From a virus: a stretch of DNA of 40,267 bases. A program made the translations under genes and the position numbers. The notes under the pieces are model-generated. The model did no database searches and was not told the DNA's origin. It saw only the letters and a list, made by a program, of their open reading frames with translations. Positions 21,747-28,829 of this stretch are shown one piece after another (position 1 is the stretch's first letter; each line of letters starts with the position of its first letter). The stretch is from the IMG/VR virus record IMGVR_UViG_3300042352_001190, positions 77,578-117,844 of that record; one strand, 5' to 3'.

Positions 21747-23738
21747 ATGCTCTTCATTATTGAAAGAGTAAATGAAGGTTTAAACACAGCTAAGTTAGAA
21801 AACGGAGACATTGTTATGGAAGGTGTTTGTGCAGTATTTGACACAAAGAACAATAACAACCGTATCTACGAAAAAGCTGAGTATCTTCCCCACCTAGAAT
21901 ACCTAAACGAGAAAATCGAAAGAGGTCAATTATTTGGTGAGTTAGACCACCCTCAAAATTTTGACGTTTCACTTAAGAATGTTTCTCACGTAGTTGAGAA
22001 ATTATGGTACGATCAAGATTCTAATAACGTAAAAATTAAAGTACGTCTGCTAAATACACCAGCTGGCCAGATTGCAAAAACTCTAGTTGAGTCAGGCTGT
22101 ACTATTTCAACTTCTTCAAGAGCTGCTGGTCAGGTAATGAATGAAGGTAAAGTAAAAATCCAAAGAATATTCACATATGACTTAGTAGCTGAACCTGGTT
22201 TCAGTGAAGCAGTTCTTAGAAGATCAGTTAACGAGAGCTTCCAAAGCAATTACTCTATGCTTTTTGAATCTTTGGACAATATTAAATCAACCTCAATTAT
22301 AAACAAGTTAGTCGATATCTCTGAGAGCTTAAACCTCGCAGAATCGATCAAAGTTTATAAGATAAATAATGAAGAGATAGTAAAACCTATGGAAAATAAT
22401 AACAAACACATGACTAATGAGTTTGTAACGAAAGAAGCATTCAACCAATACTCTGAACTTGTTAAGAGCAAGTTCGACGCGCTTAAAGAGAGCGTAGATA
22501 AGATGGTTGATAACTTCGCAGTTACCGAAGACGACCAACCTACTGATGCTCCAGTGGTTGAAGATCCAAATGCTGAAAAAGAAGAAGAAAACGCACCTGC
22601 TACCAACGAACAGTTGGTTGAGTACGTTAACTATCTTTCAAGCGAGCTTGGCAAAGTAATTGAATATAACAATTACCTTTCTGGCATGTTAAACAAATCT
22701 ATTAATTATTCTGAGCATGTTGCTGAGAAAGTTAATAAGGTAATTGATTACTCTGATTATCTTGCAGAAAAAGTTGAACAAGGTATCGGTTACTCTGAAT
22801 ACGTTGCTGAAAACTTAAATAGTGCAATTGACTATTCTGAGCATATCGCAGAAAACGTAAACAAAAATATTAAATACACAGAGTACTTAGCAGAAAACCT
22901 TGATAAAGGAATTCAATATTCTGAGTATGTTGCTGAAAAATCAGAACAAGGTATCAGATACACTGAATACGTTGCTGAAAACTTAAAGCACTCTATTGGT
23001 TACGCTAACTATCTTGCTGAGAACCTTGAAAGAGGAATCAAATATTCTGAGTATATCGCAACTGAATTAAATGAAGGTAAAGTAGGTCTTTCTACTAAGT
23101 CTGCCTCTGCATTTAGCCAAATCGAAAAATTAGACGAATCTGTAAACTACCAAGTTTCTGAAGGTTCTAATGTTAATGATATTGTTGGTTCAGTTAATGC
23201 AATTGTTAAGCATATCAAAGATAATTCAGCTAAATCTGTATTAGAAAGCAGATATCCTTTCTTAAAGCTTCTTAACGAAGATAATAAATCAAGATTCTTT
23301 AATTTAGATCAAACTCAAAAAACTGCTATCATTGAAGCTCTTTCTGGAGCAGTTTACTTCAAAGAAGAAGATGTTATTCAAATTATTGAATCAGTTCTTA
23401 ATAAGCAACAAGAAAATATTCCTAACTTAATTAAGTTCATGCCTGCTAAATTCAAAGATATTTTTGAAAGCATGACTCCTGCTGAAAAGAGCCGTTTAGA
23501 AGCACAAGCTTCTTTAACTGTTCTTAATACTCCTTACCAAGTTAAAAACTTCTGGGAGAGCAGAGATTTAAGAGGTGTTAATGAAAGAATTTATTTCGAA
23601 AAACAAAATAAAAATGCGCAACATATCAACGAAAGCCAAGGTAGAGAAGGTTTTATCTCGATTGAGAAAGTTGCGGAACATCAAAGAGGTTATGGTAATG
23701 CATACCTCGACGCTCTAAAAAGAAGAGCACAAAACTAA
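21747..23738 (+). CDS. Prohead protease fused to head scaffold (gp21-gp22-like), 663 aa
   Basis: The N-terminal 160 residues are a gp21-type serine protease: NRIYEKAEYLPHL, GELDHP with catalytic H68, and ISTSSRAAG with the Ser at 123 or 124. After a linker, residues 293-446 are eleven 14-residue helical repeats (type YSEYVAENLNKGID), then a helical tail. T4 makes protease (gp21, 212 aa) and scaffold (gp22) from separate genes; here one frame encodes both. An in-frame ATG at 22389, behind a late-type box, may give scaffold alone. The C-terminal part contains many [L/I]NE sites (LNEG, LNED, INES), consistent with self-digestion at maturation. ATG 21747 is preferred over TTG 21642, because an exact TATAAATA lies between them and homology begins after 21747. 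Confidence 0.85.
   Translation: MLFIIERVNEGLNTAKLENGDIVMEGVCAVFDTKNNNNRIYEKAEYLPHLEYLNEKIERGQLFGELDHPQNFDVSLKNVSHVVEKLWYDQDSNNVKIKVRLLNTPAGQIAKTLVESGCTISTSSRAAGQVMNEGKVKIQRIFTYDLVAEPGFSEAVLRRSVNESFQSNYSMLFESLDNIKSTSIINKLVDISESLNLAESIKVYKINNEEIVKPMENNNKHMTNEFVTKEAFNQYSELVKSKFDALKESVDKMVDNFAVTEDDQPTDAPVVEDPNAEKEEENAPATNEQLVEYVNYLSSELGKVIEYNNYLSGMLNKSINYSEHVAEKVNKVIDYSDYLAEKVEQGIGYSEYVAENLNSAIDYSEHIAENVNKNIKYTEYLAENLDKGIQYSEYVAEKSEQGIRYTEYVAENLKHSIGYANYLAENLERGIKYSEYIATELNEGKVGLSTKSASAFSQIEKLDESVNYQVSEGSNVNDIVGSVNAIVKHIKDNSAKSVLESRYPFLKLLNEDNKSRFFNLDQTQKTAIIEALSGAVYFKEEDVIQIIESVLNKQQENIPNLIKFMPAKFKDIFESMTPAEKSRLEAQASLTVLNTPYQVKNFWESRDLRGVNERIYFEKQNKNAQHINESQGREGFISIEKVAEHQRGYGNAYLDALKRRAQN
22359..22370 (+). 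promoter_or_regulatory. Candidate internal late promoter for a nested scaffold start
   Basis: AAGATAAATAAT lies inside the protease-scaffold gene, 19 bases before the in-frame ATG at 22389. It matches the AGATAAATAA box at 25352. It falls at the junction between protease and scaffold parts, where a separate scaffold product would be expected. Confidence 0.35.
22623..23084 (+). repeat. Eleven tandem 42-bp coding repeats (14-residue helical repeat)
   Basis: There are eleven consecutive 14-residue units of consensus Y-[ST]-E-[YH]-[VLI]-A-E-[NK]-[LV]-x-x-x-I-x. Examples are YSEHVAEKVNKVID, YSEYVAENLNSAID and YTEYLAENLDKGIQ; the first two copies and the last are more diverged. Apolar residues recur at positions 1, 5, 9 and 13 of each unit. 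That gives a 3.5-residue average period, suitable for a long coiled coil of about 154 residues. Confidence 0.88.
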
Positions 23739-23755
23739 AAAATTTTTAAAACAAA

Positions 23756-25288
23756 ATGTCTACAAAAGTATTTAAAAGACTAAACGATTCTTCTGTTAAG
23801 TCAACTTGGACTCCGGTTTTAGAAAGCTATGGTGTAAACGCAGATTCACGTCCTTGGTTAGTAGATTATTGCCACTATCACGCAATGTTCGAAAACGCAG
23901 GTGCAATCAACGAAGCTGCTGTTGCTCCAGGTTTATTCTATCAACAACCAGGTTCTATCAGTTCAATCGGTAACCCATTAGCTCCTACAACAGGTGCAAA
24001 CGGTTCTGGCGATAAATTCCCTAGCTTATTGCCTGTTGCTATTCAAGTAGCAGCTAAAACAATTGGTTTCGACCTAGTTGGTGTAGTTCCTATGGATTCT
24101 CCAGTTGGTTTCTTACCTTATTTGGATTATGTTTACCAAGGTGGTAACGTTGGATCTGAATTCGAACCGTATTTGATCAAAACTAACCTTGACGTAGCTA
24201 ACCCAGCTGCAACTGCAAACGGTACAGACTTTATCCAAGTTGGTAAATCTCGTTTAGATGGTAAATTCATCTACAAAGTTGTTACTGGTACTGACGCTAG
24301 CGTTACTGTAGCTCAAGAAGCTGTTACTGCATCTATCGCTACTGCTGTTAGTGATGTTGAATTAGTATCTGCTTTAGAAAACCACATCTCTGGTTTCACT
24401 TCATTAAGTGATGCTGATTGGGCTGATGGTTCTCCTGCAGTAACTGGTCCTTTCTTAGCTGGAACTGAGTACACTCAGTCTATGTCAAGAGGTGCTGGTG
24501 AAACTTCTAAGTTTCGTCAAATGGGTCTTAAAATGTTCACTAAGTTTGTTGAGGCTAAAACTTCTCAAGTTTCTATCTCTGCAACAGTTGAGCAAATCCA
24601 AGACCTTAACCGCGTTTGGAATTTCGACGCAATCTCTATGTTAGAGAATGTTGCTGTTAACGAGCTTGCTCAAACAATCAACAAAGAAATCGTTTCTAAA
24701 GTTAAAAACTTAGCAACAACTCACGCAACTGCAGCTGCTTCAGCTGAAGGTTACGTTAATAAAGTTTTCGTTCAACCAGGTACTGGTACTTTCGAAAACG
24801 TAACGACTTCTCAAAGAAAATTAGTTACTAAGATTCTTGAATCTGCTAACTTAATTTACCACAGAGCTCGTTTCGGTGCTGGTACTTTCGCAGTAGTTTC
24901 TGCTAAAGTTGCATCTGCTATGGCTGATGCTGCTGGTTACTCTATCGCTCCATTCAACAATGATTTAGGTTCTGCTGCTGGAACTCTTTACCCTGCTGGT
25001 AAAGTTCACGGTTTAACTATCTATGTTGATCCAAACTTACGTTTCGATGACAACACTGTTCTTATCGGTCGTAAAGGTGCAGACGAAGAGCCAGGACTTA
25101 AATTCATGCCTTATATCATGGCTGAATCTCTTCAAACTATTTCTGAGGGTACATTCTCTCCGAAAATCGGTATGAAGTCAAGATACGCATTGGTTGAAGC
25201 TGGATGGCATCCACAAACTCAGTATGTTCAGTTTAGCATCCTAAACAACTCAACTGATAACACAACTGGTATCTCTTTCTTAGGTTAA
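23756..25288 (+). CDS. 23: Major capsid protein (gp23-like)
   Basis: This HK97-fold capsid protein of T4 type forms the head lattice. Its length of 510 aa is close to T4 gp23 (521). The N-terminus holds a propeptide ending GAINE before Ala54, an [L/I]-x-E protease site at a place similar to the T4 cut after residue 65. Beyond it come GLFYQQPGSISSIGNPL and DLVGVVPMDSPVGFLPYL, matching the T4 segment with GVQPMNSPTG. The C-terminal part has GRKGADEEPGLKFMPYIM and KIGMKSRYALVEAGWHPQ, also typical. Codon use differs from neighbours (many GCT, GGT, TCT, AAC, TTC), as expected for the most highly expressed gene. A strong terminator follows. ATG 23756 has an A-rich leader. Confidence 0.93.
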   Translation: MSTKVFKRLNDSSVKSTWTPVLESYGVNADSRPWLVDYCHYHAMFENAGAINEAAVAPGLFYQQPGSISSIGNPLAPTTGANGSGDKFPSLLPVAIQVAAKTIGFDLVGVVPMDSPVGFLPYLDYVYQGGNVGSEFEPYLIKTNLDVANPAATANGTDFIQVGKSRLDGKFIYKVVTGTDASVTVAQEAVTASIATAVSDVELVSALENHISGFTSLSDADWADGSPAVTGPFLAGTEYTQSMSRGAGETSKFRQMGLKMFTKFVEAKTSQVSISATVEQIQDLNRVWNFDAISMLENVAVNELAQTINKEIVSKVKNLATTHATAAASAEGYVNKVFVQPGTGTFENVTTSQRKLVTKILESANLIYHRARFGAGTFAVVSAKVASAMADAAGYSIAPFNNDLGSAAGTLYPAGKVHGLTIYVDPNLRFDDNTVLIGRKGADEEPGLKFMPYIMAESLQTISEGTFSPKIGMKSRYALVEAGWHPQTQYVQFSILNNSTDNTTGISFLG

Positions 25289-25313
25289 TCTTAATTGACT
25301 TAATAATAAAAGT

Positions 25314-25343
25314 AAAGCCCTCTTCGGAGGGCTTTCTTATTTT
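25314..25343 (+). terminator. Rho-independent terminator with UUCG loop after the capsid gene
   Basis: A perfect 9-bp stem AAAGCCCTC / GAGGGCTTT encloses a TTCG tetraloop (25314-25335) and is followed by CTTATTTT. UUCG-loop terminators are typical of T4-type phages. It separates the highly expressed capsid gene from the next late unit. Confidence 0.93.
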
Positions 25344-25344
25344 A

Positions 25345-25415
25345 AGAGGTCAGATAAATAACTAAAATAATTGTCTAATTAGGTAATTATAAAAAGTATT
25401 TACTCTGAGACCTCT
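25345..25415 (+). promoter_or_regulatory. Late promoter within a long inverted repeat, upstream of the small ORF and 25518
   Basis: AGATAAATAACTAAAATAA (25352-25370) is a late-type box. It is bracketed by the 7-bp inverted repeat AGAGGTC (25345-25351) and GACCTCT (25409-25415). The right arm would lie in the transcribed leader. The box is supported by similarity to the other late boxes; the bracketing may be chance. Confidence 0.4.
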
Positions 25416-25438
25416 GTCGGCCTTAATTTCTTTTTAAT

Positions 25439-25516
25439 ATGAATACTCATATTGCAAGATTGAAGAGACCAGGAGTGATCAGGGAAGATCGAGTAATTAA
25501 AAAAACGAAACAATAA
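25439..25516 (+). CDS. Possible 25-residue basic peptide
   Basis: ATG 25439 opens a short frame, MNTHIARLKRPGVIRE plus a Lys-rich end (KKTKQ), stopping at 25514-25516, one base before ATG 25518. It is strongly basic (net charge about +6). It may be a small head protein or merely a leader that couples translation into the tagged repeat protein. The size makes it uncertain, but spacing to the next start and composition favour a real gene. Confidence 0.4.
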   Translation: MNTHIARLKRPGVIREDRVIKKTKQ

Positions 25517-25517
25517 A

Positions 25518-25871
25518 ATGGCAAACCCAGTATTGTCTTACACAGAATTCCTAAACGAAAAAGTTAACCAAAACTTAGCAGTTATGCCTGCAGCAGGTGC
25601 TAGATTAGGAAAAAGCGTTGATCCTAAAATGGCTAAATTAGATATGCCTAAAGGTTCTAGCATTAAAAAATCAGTTGATGCAAAAATGACTGATCTTAAG
25701 GCTGCTAAAGGTTCTAAAATCTCTAAGTCAGTTAATTCTAACTTTGCTGAAGCAACCCCTAAAGGTAAAGCTATCACTAAGTCAGTTGATCCTGCATTCG
25801 GTAACTTAGTTATCAAAGGAAAGGCTATCTCTAAGTCAGTTGACGCTCAGATGGCTAAGAAACAAAAATAA
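25518..25871 (+). CDS. Capsid-targeted lysine-rich repeat protein, 117 aa
   Basis: The N-terminus MANPVLSYTEFLNEKV is a capsid-targeting sequence, Y8-T-E-F11-L12-N13-E14 before Lys15. The remainder is five repeats of 18-19 residues of type G-x-x-I-x-K-S-V-D-x-x-[MF] (KSV at residues 32, 51, 70, 88 and 106). Each repeat brings 2-4 Lys, and the protein has very few aromatic residues. After removal of the tag the protein would be highly positive, suggesting that it binds packaged DNA or lines the capsid interior. It directly follows the capsid gene and its terminator, and has its own late-type box. No homologous family comes to mind. The internal-protein role is inferred but well supported by the tag. 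Confidence 0.78.
   Translation: MANPVLSYTEFLNEKVNQNLAVMPAAGARLGKSVDPKMAKLDMPKGSSIKKSVDAKMTDLKAAKGSKISKSVNSNFAEATPKGKAITKSVDPAFGNLVIKGKAISKSVDAQMAKKQK
25596..25868 (+). repeat. Five coding repeats of the KSVD motif
   Basis: Five units begin at residues 27, 46, 65, 83 and 101 of the preceding protein, with spacing of 19, 19, 18 and 18 residues. They share G-[KS]-x-I-x-K-S-V-[DN]. The fourth and fifth (GKAITKSVDP, GKAISKSVDA) are closest to each other, suggesting the most recent duplication. Confidence 0.82.
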
Positions 25872-25882
25872 TTAAAAACTCG

Positions 25883-26362
25883 ATGAGGATTACATTAAGT
25901 ATACCTCGCAGCATTGTTCAGTACATGGACGAAGTTGGCGTGCCAATGCAAGAAAGAGCAGATCTTTATGAAAGATTTGTATCGTATTCTATCGGTCTAA
26001 TGACTGGGGATGAGCTTGATCGCTTTGAGTCATATGCATCTGATCATGAATCAGAATATGCTGGCGAATCAATGACATTCGAGTCTTTTGTTGCAATCAA
26101 TGAAAAATCTAGAAATTCTCTTAAAGAATTAGTAGGTAAAGATGATGAAGAAGAACTAGATCTTGATGATGCACGTCGTATTGGAAAGAAAGTTTCTAGA
26201 ATGACTGGAGATGATCGTAAGAAATTCGTTGGAATTATTAATTTCATGGGTGCAAGCTGTAGAATATACAATGAAATTTGGGCAAACTATAAACCAGTTG
26301 ATCCAGAAAGAAAAGATTCCAATAAAGGTAAAGCCTTTAGAGGAGAAAAACCACAAGCATAA
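25883..26362 (+). CDS. Unrecognised protein with internal capsid-tag-like site, 159 aa
   Basis: Residues 1-60 form a small helical domain (SIPRSIVQYMDEVGVPM, then LYERFVSYSIGLMTGDEL). Residues 64-75 read MTFESFVAINEK, a tag-like F66-x-x-F69 followed by INE before Lys75. The C-terminal 80 residues are helical and highly charged (KDDEEELDLDDARRIGKKV), ending in a basic tail. Protease cleavage at E74 would release this second half. The arrangement resembles the gene at 13555, where a tag is also internal. It starts 11 bases after the repeat-protein stop. Function is unknown. Confidence 0.72.
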   Translation: MRITLSIPRSIVQYMDEVGVPMQERADLYERFVSYSIGLMTGDELDRFESYASDHESEYAGESMTFESFVAINEKSRNSLKELVGKDDEEELDLDDARRIGKKVSRMTGDDRKKFVGIINFMGASCRIYNEIWANYKPVDPERKDSNKGKAFRGEKPQA

Positions 26363-26366
26363 TTAA

Positions 26367-27554
26367 ATGAGCGTTATTTGCGAAATTTTCCAAAGTCACG
26401 AGATTAAATGGCAAGTTAAAGACTGCGAGCCAAAATGGAATCAAAACGAACAAAAAACCGTTTTGCATAACTTTAATGTGTACCCTGATCTAGATTTCGT
26501 AGATGCATATGGTAATTCAACCTATGTCAAATATACTGGTGCTGATAAAATTAGAGAGCTTCTTCTTGAAATCCACAAAGTAATTTGTGGTCATGTTAAT
26601 TCAAAGAAGAGTACAGATTCTACTAAAAATGAAGCATTGGAACTTCCAGCAGGTGGATCAAATTTGCCTGCAGTTCAAGGAAGTAGAGAACTTGCAACTA
26701 CACAAAAGCCAGGATTACCTGCAGTAACACAAAAGCCTGGACTACCAGCAGTTACACAAAAACCAGGTTTACCTGCAACAATTCCATACGATGCAAGCCA
26801 ATATGCAAAGGATCCTGAACCAGAAGAGCAAAAACTCCTACCTGCTCCAAATGAATCTGCTTTCTACTGTTTAACAATGGAAGACGATTCTAAAGTAATT
26901 CACACAATTGAGTTTGAAGCTGGAAAAGCTGCACCGACCGCAGATTCCCTAATAGGAACTGAAATTGAAGAAAAAGGAAAGGTTAAACTTGCTTCAGGTC
27001 CTTATAAAACCTTAGAAGAGGTTGAAAAGGAGTGTACAATTGAAGAAAAGCCGGAAGAGGATTGTTGTAACTATTATGTAACAATTAAAACTGATAAACT
27101 CAGAATGATTGAAGAAGGTTCTGGCGAAAAGAATATTAAGTTTAGATACTTAATGTCTAATAATATGTTAAAGGACCTTGGTGATGATAAATTATCAAAT
27201 GCTGATAAATTCACAATAACAGTTACTCCAGCATCAACTGGTTTAACTAAATTATTTGGAGCAAGCTTTGATATGAAATTGGAAGATTTTCAAATTGACG
27301 ATCCTAAATATCCAGGTAATTTAATTGTTGCAGTTATTCCAACACTAGATCTAGAAATAAGCGGTAATGAATCGCTTGCTGCAACTCACTCAGCTAAAAC
27401 TTATAATGAAGTTAGTGCTAGAGAATTAAGACGCAGAATAAGTGAATTGGAATTTAGCGATAGAGCTAAAACCATGACACAAGAACAAAAAGATGCTGAA
27501 TTTAGAAAGCTTCTTACCAAATGGGAGGAAGACGAACGTCGAGATAAAGCATAA
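26367..27554 (+). CDS. Probable virion structural protein with TQKPGLPAV repeats, 395 aa
   Basis: I do not recognise the family. Residues 1-80 are a compact domain with conserved-looking Trp/Tyr (IKWQVKDCEPKWNQNEQK). Residues 95-165 are a Pro/Gly/Ala-rich linker that includes three perfect 9-residue repeats, TQKPGLPAV or TQKPGLPAT. Residues 165-230 form a second small beta-domain beginning AFYCLTMEDDSKVIHTIEF. Another beta-domain with a CC pair (PEEDCCNYYVTIKT) follows, then a charged helical C-terminus. This bead-on-string layout suits a virion protein that spans distances. It sits between head-type and tail-tube genes and starts four bases after the previous stop. A structural role is inferred from position. 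Confidence 0.65.
   Translation: MSVICEIFQSHEIKWQVKDCEPKWNQNEQKTVLHNFNVYPDLDFVDAYGNSTYVKYTGADKIRELLLEIHKVICGHVNSKKSTDSTKNEALELPAGGSNLPAVQGSRELATTQKPGLPAVTQKPGLPAVTQKPGLPATIPYDASQYAKDPEPEEQKLLPAPNESAFYCLTMEDDSKVIHTIEFEAGKAAPTADSLIGTEIEEKGKVKLASGPYKTLEEVEKECTIEEKPEEDCCNYYVTIKTDKLRMIEEGSGEKNIKFRYLMSNNMLKDLGDDKLSNADKFTITVTPASTGLTKLFGASFDMKLEDFQIDDPKYPGNLIVAVIPTLDLEISGNESLAATHSAKTYNEVSARELRRRISELEFSDRAKTMTQEQKDAEFRKLLTKWEEDERRDKA
26700..26780 (+). repeat. Three tandem 27-bp coding repeats (TQKPGLPA[VT])
   Basis: There are three consecutive 27-bp units, each beginning ACACAAAA and encoding T-Q-K-P-G-L-P-A-[VT]. They are nearly identical in protein but differ at several third positions. They lie within a proline-rich linker and are likely to vary in copy number between relatives. 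Confidence 0.88.
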
Positions 27555-27560
27555 TTCAAT

Positions 27561-27577
27561 GAATAAATAAACAAAAA
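27561..27577 (+). promoter_or_regulatory. Candidate late promoter for the tail tube gene
   Basis: GAATAAATAAACAAAAA lies 12-29 bases before ATG 27590 in the short gap after the preceding gene. It is the AATAAATAA late-type box seen elsewhere, and the tube protein is expected to need strong late transcription. Confidence 0.5.
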
Positions 27578-27589
27578 GGTCCAATATAA

Positions 27590-28180
27590 ATGGCAGGTTT
27601 ACCACATTTTAAAAATTCAACAGTAGGTCGTAATCTATTTGAACCGTTATACCTTAACCAGTTTACGGTAATTATTACTCCTCCTAACTCAATCAACAAC
27701 GGTGCAATTACTCCGCTATTGGTTGAACACGTAAAAGATCTATCTGGATTGCCAGAACAAGCAGGTACAGGTACTTTAGCAGAACAAAAGTATAGATTTA
27801 CTAAAAGATATTTTGCTGCAGCTGCTCCTAAAGAAACTGGTGCTAAACTAACAGTAACATTTGAAGTTAACTTAAATGATGCAAATGAAATGTATGTTTA
27901 TAACCAATTTAGAGCTTGGGCGAACCTAGTATACGATCCATTGACTGGTCGTCAAGGTCTTAAAAAAGACTATGCTCCAAACGGTGCCAACATTTATGTA
28001 GGTGTACACAATAGAGCTGGTGATATCTACAGAGAGTTTACATTTTCTCCAGTATTTGTTTATGGAGATAGTAACCTAACTGAAGAAATGAAATTGGATT
28101 ATAGTTCAGACGGTATCTACACTGCTAAGTTTAACTTTGTTGCTGATAGCTACACTGAAACTAGAAATGGACAATTCTAA
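27590..28180 (+). CDS. 19: Tail tube protein (gp19-like)
   Basis: The tail tube protein stacks in hexameric rings around the DNA channel. This 196-residue protein (T4 gp19, 163) has the expected layout: an N-terminal strand NLFEPLYLNQFTVIITPP, a loop with EHVKDLSGLPEQ, then a long beta segment KLTVTFEVNLNDANEMYVYN. A central helix follows (NQFRAWANLVYDPLTGRQG), then terminal strands SPVFVYGDSNLTEEMKLDYS and IYTAKFNFVADSY. That strand-helix-strand order is typical of contractile-tail tube proteins. It has its own late-type box. The sheath gene is not adjacent in the window. Tube is the best call, though tube-fold baseplate plugs are close relatives. Confidence 0.72.
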   Translation: MAGLPHFKNSTVGRNLFEPLYLNQFTVIITPPNSINNGAITPLLVEHVKDLSGLPEQAGTGTLAEQKYRFTKRYFAAAAPKETGAKLTVTFEVNLNDANEMYVYNQFRAWANLVYDPLTGRQGLKKDYAPNGANIYVGVHNRAGDIYREFTFSPVFVYGDSNLTEEMKLDYSSDGIYTAKFNFVADSYTETRNGQF

Positions 28181-28200
28181 AAATTTAAAACCAAAGCCAA

Positions 28201-28779
28201 ATGGATATTTTTAACCTAAAAAGTAACGACGTTAAAGACTTTAAAAGATTTATGGACATGAAAGCTCCTGCATTCGGTGGACCTAATGAAACTGAGCCAT
28301 TCGATAAATCAAAAAGAAAATCTTTAAAAGAGTGGACTAATATCGCAAAAAGAGACGCTAATTTTGAAAATGGCGGTAAAAACCATAATAATGATGGTTA
28401 TTGGAAAGCATTTCATAGTGATGTACCAAGTCGTGCTGCCAAAATTAAAATCGAAGAACCTTTAAATACACCTCCAGCAATGGGAGTTACTATTGTAAAA
28501 GAAAGTCATGTTCCTCAATTTGAAAATTATATGTTTGAAGAAGAAGTTGATGATTTAGATGATGCACAAGTAGAAGATCAACCAGAAATCGACGAAGAAG
28601 CTCTTGAAATGTTTATTGAAGAGTTTAGCGATGAACTAAAAGAAATTTTAGAAATTGCTTGCGAAAAGATGGAAATCGAAAAGGATGAGTGCGTTGAAAT
28701 ATTTAAAGCAGCTATTCAGAAAGTTTCAGAAATGCCAGAAGAGGACGAAGAAGAATCGACTGACGAAGACGAAGAATAA
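28201..28779 (+). CDS. Acidic late protein with tag-like internal motif, 192 aa
   Basis: This is the last gene of the plus-strand late region. Residues 1-95 are basic to neutral, with KDFKRFMDMKAPAFGG and WTNIAKRDANFENGGKNH. Residues 104-114 read VPQFENYMFEE, matching the [FY]-x-x-[FY]-x-x-E spacing (F107, Y110, E113). The C-terminal 80 residues are extremely acidic and helical, ending EEDEEESTDEDEE. Possible roles are a chaperone-like or DNA-mimic tail, or an assembly factor for the preceding tube protein; no homology supports a choice. ATG 28201 follows the tube gene by 20 bases, so the two are co-transcribed up to the terminator at 28802. Confidence 0.68.
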   Translation: MDIFNLKSNDVKDFKRFMDMKAPAFGGPNETEPFDKSKRKSLKEWTNIAKRDANFENGGKNHNNDGYWKAFHSDVPSRAAKIKIEEPLNTPPAMGVTIVKESHVPQFENYMFEEEVDDLDDAQVEDQPEIDEEALEMFIEEFSDELKEILEIACEKMEIEKDECVEIFKAAIQKVSEMPEEDEEESTDEDEE

Positions 28780-28801
28780 TATTAAAATCTATTTAAATTA
28801 C

Positions 28802-28829
28802 AAAGGAGATCAATGATCTCCTTTTTTTA
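28802..28829. terminator. Bidirectional-looking terminator between convergent operons
   Basis: A perfect 10-bp stem AAAGGAGATC / GATCTCCTTT with a three-base AAT loop (28802-28824) is followed on the plus strand by TTTTT. It lies 23 bases after the last late gene. The stop codon of the minus-strand gene (28810-28812) is inside the stem, and the minus strand reads into an A/T-rich tail. It ends the plus transcript and may also stop the minus one. Confidence 0.9.

Noticed and set aside
22623-23084. CRISPR array or non-coding tandem repeat
   Set aside because: The 42-bp units stay in frame, vary mostly at silent positions, have no spacers and lie inside the scaffold gene.
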